This document shows positions 45,800 to 54,176 of a DNA stretch of 64,000 bases, piece by piece (the first letter of the stretch is position 1; each line of letters starts with the position of its first letter). The notes beneath the pieces were generated by a model that saw only the letters and a list, made by a program, of their open reading frames with translations, ran no database searches and was not told the origin of the DNA. The translations under genes and the position numbers were made by a program. The DNA lies in assembly GCF_017993425.1 (NCBI RefSeq), contig NZ_JAGOMQ010000004.1, positions 1-64,000 of the forward strand, written 5' to 3'. This DNA comes from Amaricoccus sp. GTDB taxonomy: Bacteria; Pseudomonadota; Alphaproteobacteria; Rhodobacterales; Rhodobacteraceae.

Positions 45800-46939
45800 C
45801 TACTGGTTCTCCTTGGTCTGGCCCATGATCTCCTGCGCAGTGAAGTTGATGTCGCAGGTCGGGAAGGAGTTGCCGACGAAGAAGTTGTCCGATTCCGCCG
45901 GGTAGTAGTCCTGGTTCTCGACGAAGTTCGGGTCCTCGACGATGGCGGTGGGCAGGCGGACCGACTGCGGCACCACCTGGCCGTCGAGCGCCGCGAGCGC
46001 GACCTTGATCGCCACCGCCACCTGCGCCGGGCCGGTGCCGGCCGAGGAGCATTTCAGCCCGTCGGCGGCGTACTGGGCGCAGAACTTGCGGAAGCCGTTC
46101 TCGGTCTCGCCCCCGAAGGGCACCATCGGGTGCTTGGCGTCGAGCATCGCCTGCACGATGCCGGTGTCGCCGCCCTGGCCGGTGATCCCGACGAAGGGGC
46201 CGTTGGTGGCGATGGCGTCGGCGGTGGCCTTCTGGGCGGTGGGGTCGTCCCACTTGCCCATGACCTCGGTCACCTCCCAGGTCTTGCCGGTGGCGGCGAG
46301 CGCCTCGTGGACGCCGTCGTGGCGGTCGGTGTCGACCGAGGTTCCCGCGACGCCGCGGACCTCGAGCACCTTGCCGCCCTCGGGGATGTGGGTCGCGAGC
46401 CAGGCGCCCCAGAGCTGCCCGAGGCCCTTCTGGTCGACGTTGACGTTGATCGCGTCGGTGGTGTCGAGGATGTTGTCGAAGGCGACGAGGACGACGCCCG
46501 CCTCCTTGGCGCGCTTGATGACCGGGCCGAAGGCGGTCGGGTTCTGGGCGTTGACGACGATGGCGTCGTAGCCCGAGTCGATGAAGTTGTTGATCGCCGA
46601 GATCTGCGCCGGCACGTCCTCGCCGGTGGAGACGACCTTGAACTCCTTGAGCTGCGCCGCGACCTCGGGCTGCGCCGCGTAGGCCTTGGCGGTCTGGATC
46701 ATCTGGATGCGCCAGGTGTTGGCGATGTAGCCGTTGGCGAGCGCCACCCGGTACGGGCCTTCCTTCTTCGGGAACTGGAAGAACTGCGTGTCGCTGGCCC
46801 AGGGCACCATGCATTCCGGGTCCGAGGCGGGACCGGCCACGACCTCGGGGGCGGCCGCCGCCGCGCCGGCGATGGCCGAGAGGACGGCGGTGGAGATGCA
46901 TACGCCGAGAAGACGCCTGCGGGCGCCGGATGCTGTCAT
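45800..46939 (-). CDS. Sugar ABC transporter periplasmic binding protein
   Basis: The 379-residue product has a signal peptide (ARRRLLGVCISTAVLSAIAG, cut near AAAAPE) and a type I periplasmic binding fold of the RbsB family (Peripla_BP_4). Family strands are RVALANGYIANTWRIQMIQT, GYDAIVVNAQNPTAFGPVI, VVLVAFDNILDTTDAINVNV and GPFVGITGQGGDTGIVQAM. The sugar is unknown. Cysteines C78 and others suggest a disulfide. The ATG at 46939 has GAGGAC upstream. It is the first gene of the importer operon, ahead of the ATPase and the two permeases. Confidence 0.93.
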   Translation of the reverse strand: MTASGARRRLLGVCISTAVLSAIAGAAAAAPEVVAGPASDPECMVPWASDTQFFQFPKKEGPYRVALANGYIANTWRIQMIQTAKAYAAQPEVAAQLKEFKVVSTGEDVPAQISAINNFIDSGYDAIVVNAQNPTAFGPVIKRAKEAGVVLVAFDNILDTTDAINVNVDQKGLGQLWGAWLATHIPEGGKVLEVRGVAGTSVDTDRHDGVHEALAATGKTWEVTEVMGKWDDPTAQKATADAIATNGPFVGITGQGGDTGIVQAMLDAKHPMVPFGGETENGFRKFCAQYAADGLKCSSAGTGPAQVAVAIKVALAALDGQVVPQSVRLPTAIVEDPNFVENQDYYPAESDNFFVGNSFPTCDINFTAQEIMGQTKENQ

Positions 46940-47049
46940 GGTTTGTCCTCCCAATCGCGGCTTTTCCGCCGCTTTCCCCGCCGTGGGAGGGTGGCCGCCG
47001 ACCGGCCGTCGCCCGTCTCTCGGGCTTGGGTTTGCGCCCACCCCCTGGC

Positions 47050-47065
47050 AGTTAAATCGTTACCA
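47050..47065. promoter_or_regulatory. Possible LacI-family operator upstream of the sugar importer
   Basis: AGTTAAATCGTTACCA is an imperfect inverted repeat centred on CG, 111 bp before the binding-protein start. The pattern TGGTAA-N4-TTAACT (complement) resembles LacI/GalR operators common before such operons. No regulator gene is adjacent. Confidence 0.35.
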
Positions 47066-47167
47066 CAGGCCGGAAGCCTGTCAATGACGGCGGAAGGGCC
47101 GCGCCGGGCGGCGGGACGGGGTCCGGCAGGGGGTGGAGGGCGCCGCGGCCGAGGCGCGCGCGGCGGG

Positions 47168-47242
47168 TGGCAGCCCCTACGGGAGTCGAACCCGTCTTTC
47201 CAGATTGAGAATCTGGCGTCCTAACCGATAGACGAAGGGGCC
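47168..47242 (-). tRNA. tRNA-Glu (anticodon CTC)
   Basis: This 75-base tRNA has an encoded CCA at 47168-47170 on the minus strand. The acceptor GGCCCCT pairs with AGGGGCT, with G1-U72. The anticodon loop TTCTCAA gives CTC, complementary to 47207-47209. It is almost identical to the second gene 41 bases away. Confidence 0.96.
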
Positions 47243-47283
47243 ACGGCCGCGCTCACATAGCGCCTCTCCCCGGCAGGGGCAAG

Positions 47284-47358
47284 TGGCAGTCCCTACGGGA
47301 GTCGAACCCGTCTTTTCAGATTGAAAATCTGACGTCCTAACCGATAGACGAAGGGACC
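47284..47358 (-). tRNA. tRNA-Glu (anticodon TTC)
   Basis: This 75-base tRNA has an encoded CCA at 47284-47286. The acceptor GGTCCCT pairs with AGGGACT. The anticodon loop TTTTCAA gives TTC. It differs from its neighbour mainly in compensating acceptor and anticodon-stem bases, so the pair arose by tandem duplication. It lies between recJ and the CTC gene on the same strand and may be cotranscribed with both. Confidence 0.96.
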
Positions 47359-47421
47359 GGAGGCGCTGGCGCGCTGTGTAAGGCGGGCCTCCCGGTCGAT
47401 CAAGGGCATTCTCGGGGCGGC

Positions 47422-49176
47422 TCACGCCGCGGCGCCGCCTGCCGGCGCGGCGTCCTCGATATGCAGCTTCACCCGGCGGCGGCCGCCCCAGTCGTCGAGC
47501 TCGAGGCGCCCCGCGAGGTGGACGCGGGCGCCGACGGCGGCGGCGAGGAAGGCGCCGAGCGGGCCTTCGGCGGCGCGGAACGCCACCGCGTCGAGCCGCG
47601 CCGCGCCGTCGGCGAGCGTGAGGCCGAGATGCCCCCCGGCCATGCGGCGCAGCCCGGCGAGCCGCGCCTCGGCGACGACGACGCGCGGGGCCGGGGCCTC
47701 GGCGCCGTAGGGGCCGGCGGCGAGGATCGCCTCGGCGAGCGCGAGGTCGGCGGCGGGGGGGACGAGCCCGGTCACCCGCAGCGGCCGGCCGGTCTCCGGG
47801 GCCGCGGCGGCGCGGGCGACGAGCGCGGCGAGCCGCTCCATCGCCGGGGCGAGCTGGCCGCGGGCGAGGCTGACGCCGGCCGCCATGCGGTGCCCGCCGC
47901 CCTTCTCGATCAGCCCCTCGGCGGCGAGCCGGGCCACCGCGGCGCCGAGGTCGACGCCGGCGATCGAGCGGCCCGAGCCCTTGCCGGCCTCGCCGGCGAA
48001 GCCGACGACCAGCGCCGGGCGGCCGAAGGCCTCCTTGAGCCGCGCCGCGACGATGCCGACGACGCCGGGGTGCCAGCCGTCGCCGGCGGCCCAGACCAGC
48101 GGGCCGTCGACGCCGTTCGCCTCGGCCGCCGCCAGGGCGCGGGCCAGCACCTCGGCCTCGATCGCCTTGCGCTCCAGGTTCAGCTGGTCGAGCCGCTCGG
48201 CGAGCGCCGCGGCCTCGTGCGGATCGGCGGTGGCGAGGAGCCGCGCGCCGAGGTCGGCCGCGCCGACGCGGCCGCCGGCGTTGACCCGCGGCCCGAGCAC
48301 GAAGCCGAGCGAATGCACGCCGGGCGCCGTGACGAGCCCCGCCGCCTCGGCGAGCGCGGCGACGCCCGGGCGCAGCCGGCCGCGCATCAGTGCGAGGCCC
48401 TGGCGGACGAAGGCGCGGTTGAGGCCGACGAGGGGGGCCACGTCGGCGACCGTCGCCAGCGCCACGAGGTCGAGGAGCGGCATGAGGTCGGGCCCCGGCG
48501 CGCCCTCGGCCCGCATCAGCCGGTTGACCGCGACGAGGGTCAGGAACACCACGCCGGCGGCGCAGAGATGGCCGAGCTCGCCCGTCTCGTCCTGGCGGTT
48601 GGGGTTCACCACGGCGAGCGCCGCCGGCAGCGTCGCGGCGGCCTGGTGGTGATCGAGGACGATCACGTCGCAGGCCGCGGCGGCCACCGGCTCGTGGCTG
48701 AGCGTGCCGCAGTCGACGCAGATTATCAGGTCGTGCGCCCGGCCGAGCGCGGCCATCGCGGGGACGTTCGGCCCGTAGCCCTCGTCGATGCGGTCGGGGA
48801 CGTAGAGCGTCGCGTCGCGGCCCTGCGCCCGCAGCCAGGTCAGGATCAGCGCCGCCGAGGCCCCGCCGTCGACGTCGTAGTCGGCGAAGACCGCGATCCG
48901 CTCGCCCCGGCGCGCCGCCCGGTGGATGCGCGCCGCCGCCGCGTCCATATCGCGGAGGCGCGACGGGTCGGGCATCAGGTCGCGCAGGGTGGGGGCGAGA
49001 TGCGCCTGCGCCTCGTGCGGCGCGACGCCGCGGGCCGCCAGCACCCGGCCGACGATCTCCGGCAGGCTGGCCGCCTGCGCGATCGCGGCGCCGAGACGCT
49101 CGGTCCGCGGGTCGGGGCCCTCCCAGCGGCGGCCGGTTGCGGAGCGATCGACATGCAGGAAGGCGGGATCGGACAT
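47422..49176 (-). CDS. recJ: Single-stranded-DNA-specific exonuclease RecJ
   Basis: This 584-residue 5'-3' exonuclease acts in recombination and mismatch repair. The DHH-phosphoesterase motifs are seen as AVFADYDVDGGASAALIL, IICVDCGTLS and VIVLDHHQAAATLPAALAVV. The DHHA1 domain appears as AGKGSGRSIAGVDL and KGGGHRMAAGVSL, followed by an OB fold at the C-terminus. The length is close to the family norm. The ATG at 49176 gives MSDPAFLHVDRS, a usual alphaproteobacterial N-terminus. The two tRNA-Glu genes lie directly downstream. Confidence 0.95.
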   Translation of the reverse strand: MSDPAFLHVDRSATGRRWEGPDPRTERLGAAIAQAASLPEIVGRVLAARGVAPHEAQAHLAPTLRDLMPDPSRLRDMDAAAARIHRAARRGERIAVFADYDVDGGASAALILTWLRAQGRDATLYVPDRIDEGYGPNVPAMAALGRAHDLIICVDCGTLSHEPVAAAACDVIVLDHHQAAATLPAALAVVNPNRQDETGELGHLCAAGVVFLTLVAVNRLMRAEGAPGPDLMPLLDLVALATVADVAPLVGLNRAFVRQGLALMRGRLRPGVAALAEAAGLVTAPGVHSLGFVLGPRVNAGGRVGAADLGARLLATADPHEAAALAERLDQLNLERKAIEAEVLARALAAAEANGVDGPLVWAAGDGWHPGVVGIVAARLKEAFGRPALVVGFAGEAGKGSGRSIAGVDLGAAVARLAAEGLIEKGGGHRMAAGVSLARGQLAPAMERLAALVARAAAAPETGRPLRVTGLVPPAADLALAEAILAAGPYGAEAPAPRVVVAEARLAGLRRMAGGHLGLTLADGAARLDAVAFRAAEGPLGAFLAAAVGARVHLAGRLELDDWGGRRRVKLHIEDAAPAGGAAA

Positions 49177-49477
49177 GGCGCCGTCATGCCCGCACCGGAC
49201 GCCGGAGGCCAGCGCCGAGTGGCGGCGGGATGCGCTCCGCTCGCCAAGATGTTGGACTTCTTCGGGAACGCATTTGATCGGATCGTGGTTGCGAGGATTT
49301 TTCGCTCTCGTGGAAATTTACTCCATCTTTAATTCCGTTGACACCAACGCGAGTATCCTAATATCGAGTTAATGCGACGAGAAGGGTCGTCGCCATGACC
49401 AATGCGCAGCGGATTTCGCCGTGCGCATGGTTGTGGATAGTTGCGCAATGCATTCTTGAAGACCGAAGGGGTGGACT
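49177..49477. other. AT-rich leader of the RTX-like gene
   Basis: The 301-bp gap between recJ and the RTX-like gene is strongly AT-rich from 49250 to 49380 compared with its surroundings. No gene is convincing within it; a short open frame from 49395 overlaps the next gene in another frame and lacks a ribosome site. Confidence 0.5.
49338..49364 (+). promoter_or_regulatory. Possible promoter of the RTX-like gene
   Basis: A perfect TTGACA (49338-49343), a 15-bp spacer and TAATAT (49359-49364). The spacing is slightly short. It would give a leader of about 105 bases. Confidence 0.35.
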
Positions 49478-52270
49478 ATGGCTACAATCAACGGGACCAA
49501 CGGGAACGACCAGATACCCGGACCCATTTTCAACGTCGACGTTTCGGGCGATGACATCATCGACGCGAAGGGCGGTCACGACACGGTAAACGCCGGCGAC
49601 GGCGCCGACGAGGTTCGCGGGGGAACCGGGAACGACACGCTCAATGGCGAGGGCGGCGACGACGTCTTCGTCGGCGACGCCGGCGACGGGTTCGACCAGT
49701 TCTTCGGCGGCGACGGGTTCGACGAGATCCGCTGGAACGGCATCGTCGGCTTCGCCGCCAGCTTCGGCCCCGCCAACGGCGTCGAGAAGATCACCGCGAG
49801 CGGGATCCTGGGCAACGGCTCGAACAATATCCTCGACTTCACCGGCGTCACGCTGGATCTCGGCCCCGCAGGCGAGATCAACGGCGGCGCCGGGCACAAC
49901 ACCATCATCGGCTCGAGCGCGGCTGACATCATCCGCGGCGGCGGCGGCAACGACACCCTCCGCGGCGAGGGCGGCGGCGACCTCTTCGTCGGCGACGCCG
50001 GCGACGGGTTCGACCAGTTCTTCGGCGGCGACGGGTTCGACGAGATCCGCTGGAACGGCATCGTCGGCTTCGCCGCCAGCTTCGGCCCCGCCAACGGCGT
50101 CGAGAAGATCACCGCGAGCGGGATCCTGGGCAACGGCTCGAACAATATCCTCGACTTCACCGGCGTCACGCTGGATCTCGGCCCCGCAGGCGAGATCAAC
50201 GGCGGCGCCGGGCACAACACCGTCATCGGCACGAGCGCGGCCGACATCGTCCGCGGCGGCGGCGGCAACGACACCCTCCACGGCGCAGGCGGCGACGACC
50301 GCTTCGTGGGCCAGAGCGGCGACGGCTTCGACCAGTTCCACGGCGGCGAGGGCACGGACAGGATCGAGTGGGCCGGCGAGCTCGGCCTGATGAACAGCTT
50401 CGGCCCCGCCAACAGCATCGAGGTCATCAAGGCCGATGCGATCCGGGGCTACGCCTCCACCGTCCTCGACTTCAGCCGCACGGCCTTCGAGGATGTGACG
50501 CTCGTGCGGGGCGACAACGATGTGGCCGGGCAGGGCGTGGGCCACAACACCATCGTCACCTCGCTGTCGCGCATCGACGGCCTCGTCTATGACGGCGGCG
50601 GCGGCAACGACAAGGTGACCGTGACCCTCGCGCCGGACGACTTCTCCGGTTCGGGCTTCGGTCCCACGAGGGGACTGATCAAGGACATCAGCGAGTCGCG
50701 CACGGCGGATTTCGACAGCGGCTTCACCTTCGACGACAGCCTCGGGCTGAGGGTCGAGGACTTCGAGCAGGGGCTGAGCTACGGCTGGTTCACCCTGGCC
50801 GGCGCGCTGGCCACGGCGCCGCTCGCCAACGTCAAGCTCGCGATCGGCACGATCTCCGGCACGGCCGGAAACGACGTGCTGATCAGCACGACCAACAACC
50901 TCGACACCTACCTCGCCGGGGCGGGCGACGACCTCATCGTCCATGCGACCGGCGGCGTGGACCGCTTCGTCACCGGCGCCGGCGACGACACCATCGTCGT
51001 GGTCGGCGACCGCGGCGGACGGATCAACGACACGGCCGACACCGCGACCCCCGATACGGGGCTCGACCAGATGTTCGTCGTCGACGGGACCAGGTTCAGC
51101 CTCGGCGGCCACCTGCGCGGCATCGAGCACATCGAGTTCCTCGACGCGGCCGGCGCCGGCGAGATCGCGACGAACGGCACGGGCATCCAGCCCGACTTCA
51201 CCCACACCACGCTCGTCGGCGTAAACCTCGTGAAGGGGGCCAACAACAGCGACATCTTCATCACCGCCAGGGAGCATCACGACGTCGGCGGCGGCGTGAT
51301 CACCTACGACGGCGGCAACTCCGTCCCGTATGACAGGATCACCGTCAGCCTCGGCGACTTCACCCAGCTCGGCGCCGGCAACGGCCTGCGGACCGACCTC
51401 GAGCAGCTTCTCTCGGCGCCGAACAACGTCTCCATCAACGGCTTCACTTTTGACACGGCCTTCGATGGTTTCGGCCTGCGTATCCAGAACATCGGCGACA
51501 ACCGCTCGCCGGTGAAGCTCGACGCCAACGCCGTGAAGCTCGGCTACATCGGGCATGACGGGGAGCTTGTCCAGGTCGCGCCGACGGCCGCCAACGTGAT
51601 CTTCGCGACCGTCTCCGGCAACGACACCAAGGACGGGACCGCCGGCAACGACATCTGGCTTCGGGGAGCCAACCAGAGCACCTTCAACGGCGGGGATGGC
51701 GACGACCTGATCGTCGGCTTCTCGGGATTCGGCTCGGTGGGCCTCGCCCGGCTGGACGGCCAGAACGGCAGCGACACCTATCTGCTGGCGCAGCAGGGCG
51801 CCCGGATCGAGGACACCGGCGGCGCCGGCGACCACGACCGCATCCTCGCGGTCAGGGACGGTCATCTCGCGGTCAGCGGATTGCTGAAAGGCATCGAGGA
51901 GATTAACGCCAACGGCTTCGCGGGCGTGGAGCTCCGCGGGTCGGCGTCGGGCGACGAATTCTTCCTGCAGGACACCTTGCTGATCGGCATCGACACGGTG
52001 AGGACGGTCGGGAGCGTGAACCGCGATACGGTGCATACGAACAGCGCCGGCAAGGGCCATGTCACCTACGACGGCGGCGGAAACGCCGGCGACGTCCTGA
52101 ACTTCTACCTGACGGAAGCTCAGGCGGACGATGCCGACGTTCTGACCGAGATCCAGGCGTTCAAAGCCGTGGGCGCCAACGACAACAACGACTGGACCTT
52201 CAACGAGCTGGACTTCTCGATCATCGACTTCGCGACCGTGAGGTTCTGGGACGGCGACACGCTGGTCTGA
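49478..52270 (+). CDS. RTX-like calcium-binding, probably type I secreted protein
   Basis: This 930-residue acidic, glycine/aspartate-rich protein begins MATINGTNGNDQI, without a Sec signal, as in type I secreted RTX proteins. Nonapeptide-like calcium repeats (GGTGNDTLN, GGGGNDTLRGEGGGD) lie in three successive modules of 106 residues starting near G48, 154 and 260. Modules 1 and 2 are almost identical, even in DNA. Later single repeats occur ([32 protein letters not shown]). No enzymatic domain is recognised. The C-terminus ends in WTFNELDFSIIDFATVRFWD and may be the secretion signal. No type I exporter genes are adjacent. The ATG at 49478 follows AAGGGGTGGACT. Confidence 0.82.
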   Translation: MATINGTNGNDQIPGPIFNVDVSGDDIIDAKGGHDTVNAGDGADEVRGGTGNDTLNGEGGDDVFVGDAGDGFDQFFGGDGFDEIRWNGIVGFAASFGPANGVEKITASGILGNGSNNILDFTGVTLDLGPAGEINGGAGHNTIIGSSAADIIRGGGGNDTLRGEGGGDLFVGDAGDGFDQFFGGDGFDEIRWNGIVGFAASFGPANGVEKITASGILGNGSNNILDFTGVTLDLGPAGEINGGAGHNTVIGTSAADIVRGGGGNDTLHGAGGDDRFVGQSGDGFDQFHGGEGTDRIEWAGELGLMNSFGPANSIEVIKADAIRGYASTVLDFSRTAFEDVTLVRGDNDVAGQGVGHNTIVTSLSRIDGLVYDGGGGNDKVTVTLAPDDFSGSGFGPTRGLIKDISESRTADFDSGFTFDDSLGLRVEDFEQGLSYGWFTLAGALATAPLANVKLAIGTISGTAGNDVLISTTNNLDTYLAGAGDDLIVHATGGVDRFVTGAGDDTIVVVGDRGGRINDTADTATPDTGLDQMFVVDGTRFSLGGHLRGIEHIEFLDAAGAGEIATNGTGIQPDFTHTTLVGVNLVKGANNSDIFITAREHHDVGGGVITYDGGNSVPYDRITVSLGDFTQLGAGNGLRTDLEQLLSAPNNVSINGFTFDTAFDGFGLRIQNIGDNRSPVKLDANAVKLGYIGHDGELVQVAPTAANVIFATVSGNDTKDGTAGNDIWLRGANQSTFNGGDGDDLIVGFSGFGSVGLARLDGQNGSDTYLLAQQGARIEDTGGAGDHDRILAVRDGHLAVSGLLKGIEEINANGFAGVELRGSASGDEFFLQDTLLIGIDTVRTVGSVNRDTVHTNSAGKGHVTYDGGGNAGDVLNFYLTEAQADDADVLTEIQAFKAVGANDNNDWTFNELDFSIIDFATVRFWDGDTLV
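49665..50221 (+). repeat. 318-bp direct tandem duplication inside the RTX-like gene
   Basis: Positions 49665-49903 are identical to 49983-50221 over 239 bases, at a period of 318 bp (106 codons). The unit continues with a few differences on both sides. A third, diverged unit follows. Confidence 0.95.
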
Positions 52271-52298
52271 CCGCGGGCGCGCCCTTCGGGCCGAAGGC

Positions 52299-52318
52299 GG
52301 CTGCCCCTCGGGGCGGCC
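52299..52318. terminator. Hairpin between convergent RTX-like gene and membrane-protein gene
   Basis: GGCTGCCCC pairs with GGGGCGGCC (one G-U), lying 28 bases after the RTX stop and just beyond the stop of the minus-strand gene. There is no T-run. It may serve both directions. Confidence 0.45.
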
Positions 52319-52319
52319 G

Positions 52320-52613
52320 TCACTTTTCCCGGGGGCCCTGCGGCAGATCGTCGCGCCAGACGTGGCGGTCGGGGACCGGGGCGGGGCCGGGCTCCGGCAG
52401 GATCCGCATCAGCCGCTGCAGGCGGCGGACGCCGGACCAGAGGCCGATCGCGGCGACGCCGAGCCAGATCAGCAGGAACGGCGCCAGCCCGAGGTCGCCC
52501 GAGAGAAGGGCGCCCCCGAGCATCCACAGCACGATCAGGATCGCTGCGGTCCAGAGCACGAGCCAGACCGCCATGAAGACGATCGGCCCCCGCCGGGACC
52601 GCCCTTCGGTCAC
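52320..52613 (-). CDS. Small membrane protein of unknown function downstream of glpX
   Basis: The 97-residue protein has two predicted membrane helices (VFMAVWLVLWTAAILIVLWM and FLLIWLGVAAIGLW) and a basic then Pro-rich tail that is probably cytoplasmic. The start is GTG 52613, overlapping the glpX stop as GTGA, which indicates coupled translation. I do not recognise a named family. Its link with fructose bisphosphatase is by position only. Confidence 0.7.
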   Translation of the reverse strand: MTEGRSRRGPIVFMAVWLVLWTAAILIVLWMLGGALLSGDLGLAPFLLIWLGVAAIGLWSGVRRLQRLMRILPEPGPAPVPDRHVWRDDLPQGPREK

Positions 52614-53578
52614 TGGTTGCGCTGGCGGTAGATGATCCGGCGCAGCGACCCGGTCTTGGAGCGCATCAGGATGGTCTCGGTCTCCAGCCACTCGCCGTCG
52701 CGGCTGGCGCCCTTGACCACCGAGCCGTCGGTCACCCCGGTCGCGGCGAAGATGACGTCCTGGGTCACCATCTCGTCGCGGGTGTAGATGCGGTCGAGAT
52801 CCTCGATCCCGGCCTTGCGGGCGCGCTCGCGCTCGGCGTCGTTGCGGAACAGGAGCTTGCCCCACATCTGCCCGCCCATGCACTTGAGCGCCGCGGCGGC
52901 CAGCACGCCCTCGGGGGCGCCGCCGGAGCCCATGTACATGTCGATGCCGGTCGTCTCCGGCTCGGCGCAGTGGATGACGCCGGCGACGTCGCCGTCGGTG
53001 ATCAGGCGGATGCGCGCGCCGGTGGCGCGGATCTCGGCGACGAGCTTCTCGTGCCGCGGCCGCTCCAGCACGCAGACCATGATCCCGCTGGCGTCGACGC
53101 CCTTGGCCTTCGCCAGCGCCGCGATCCGCTCGGTGGGGGTCATGTCGAGGCTGACGACGTCGACGGCGTAGCCGGGCCCGACCGCGAGCTTCTCCATATA
53201 GACGTCGGGCGCATGCAGCATCGAGCCGCGCGGGCCCATGGCGATCACCGCGAGCGCGTTCGGCATGTCCTTGGCGGTGAGCGTGGTGCCCTCGAGCGGG
53301 TCGAGCGCGATGTCGACCGCCGGCCCCTTGCCCGAGCCGACCTCCTCGCCGATGAAGAGCATCGGCGCCTCGTCGCGCTCGCCCTCGCCGATGACGACGA
53401 CGCCCTGGATGTCGAGGAGGTTCAGCTGCGTCCGCATCGCGTCGACCGCGGCCTGGTCGGCGGCCTTCTCGTCGCCGCGCCCGATCAGCTTGGCCGCGGC
53501 GATCGCGGCCTGCTCGGACACGCGCGCGAGGCCGAGCGACAGCATCCGGTCCGCGAAGATCACATCCGTCTCGCTCAT
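52610..53578 (-). CDS. glpX: Class II fructose-1,6-bisphosphatase
   Basis: This 322-residue enzyme dephosphorylates fructose 1,6-bisphosphate (and in some bacteria sedoheptulose 1,7-bisphosphate) in gluconeogenesis. GlpX marks are IGRGDEKAADQAAVDAMR, VVIGEGERDEAPML (metal Glu), the VDIALDPLEGTTLTAKDMPNALAV metal/substrate loop and GSGGAPEGVLAAAALKCMGG. It is related to the lithium-sensitive phosphatase fold, not to class I Fbp. The ATG is at 53578. It is followed by a small coupled membrane-protein gene. No glycerol genes are near despite the name. Confidence 0.94.
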   Translation of the reverse strand: MSETDVIFADRMLSLGLARVSEQAAIAAAKLIGRGDEKAADQAAVDAMRTQLNLLDIQGVVVIGEGERDEAPMLFIGEEVGSGKGPAVDIALDPLEGTTLTAKDMPNALAVIAMGPRGSMLHAPDVYMEKLAVGPGYAVDVVSLDMTPTERIAALAKAKGVDASGIMVCVLERPRHEKLVAEIRATGARIRLITDGDVAGVIHCAEPETTGIDMYMGSGGAPEGVLAAAALKCMGGQMWGKLLFRNDAERERARKAGIEDLDRIYTRDEMVTQDVIFAATGVTDGSVVKGASRDGEWLETETILMRSKTGSLRRIIYRQRNQ

Positions 53579-53816
53579 CTACGCCGCGCCTCTTCTACTC
53601 GGGGATCCGGCTCGGTCTTAGGCGAAGCCGCGGCCCGGGCGCAAGACCGATGCGGCGGCGGGACGCCGGCGAGCCGCTCGCGGCCCGGGCGGATGTCCCT
53701 CCGGCCGCGGCTTGTCGATCGGTCACGACGTGCCGGTCTCGCGGGGGGGATTGCCGGCGCCGCAGGGAAGTTCGGCGCGAACCTCCTCTATCGACGCCAG
53801 CTCGGACGCCGCAGCG

Positions 53817-54120
53817 TCAAAATCCGCGGGCGGCGCGCTCCGGCGCGTTCTCGCGGAGATAGGCGCAGGGGATCTCTGTCCCCCGGATGTGGTCGCGGTC
53901 GCTGTCCTGCGCGATCCGTTCGAGGGCCTGGATCGCGCCGAGGCGCACCTGGACGTTTGGGACCGTGCGTGTGCCCGCCTCCCGGTCGCCGTAGACCATC
54001 GCCGGGGCGCCCGCTGGCGGAAGCAGGAGCTGGAGGTCGCTCTCCTCGCCACCGTCGAGGGTGCAGCGCGCCACGCGCCAGAACGTGTCGGCCTGCTTCT
54101 CGGCGCACCCCCGCCCAAGG
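53817..54120 (-). pseudogene. Remnant of a membrane-anchored pentapeptide-repeat-type protein
   Basis: On the minus strand, within the 598-bp gap between rpoH and glpX, an open stretch reads TVPNVQVRLGAIQALERIAQ then DSDRDHIRGTEIPCAYLREN. From memory this pattern is the conserved region after the N-terminal membrane segment of a group of alphaproteobacterial proteins that continue into pentapeptide repeats. Here there is no good start (only a GTG at 54074), no membrane segment before it, and a stop 11 residues after it. Usual residues also look changed. The fragment is therefore probably a decayed gene piece. A short functional protein is less likely. The remaining gap shows no gene. Confidence 0.5.
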
Positions 54121-54176
54121 ACACGCGACGCTACGAGCGCCGGCGCATCGGCCCAAGGCGCGCGCAGGCGCAGGCG

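Noticed and set aside
49395..49589. A 64-codon frame just before the RTX-like gene
   Set aside because: It overlaps the RTX start in another frame, has no ribosome site and no recognisable product.
49665..50300. CRISPR-like array
   Set aside because: The repeats are long, contiguous, in frame and code for RTX modules; no spacers or cas genes are present.
49358..52060. A 900-codon open frame antisense to the RTX-like gene
   Set aside because: Its sequence repeats exactly where the sense gene repeats and has no independent motif; the sense strand has start, ribosome site and RTX repeats.
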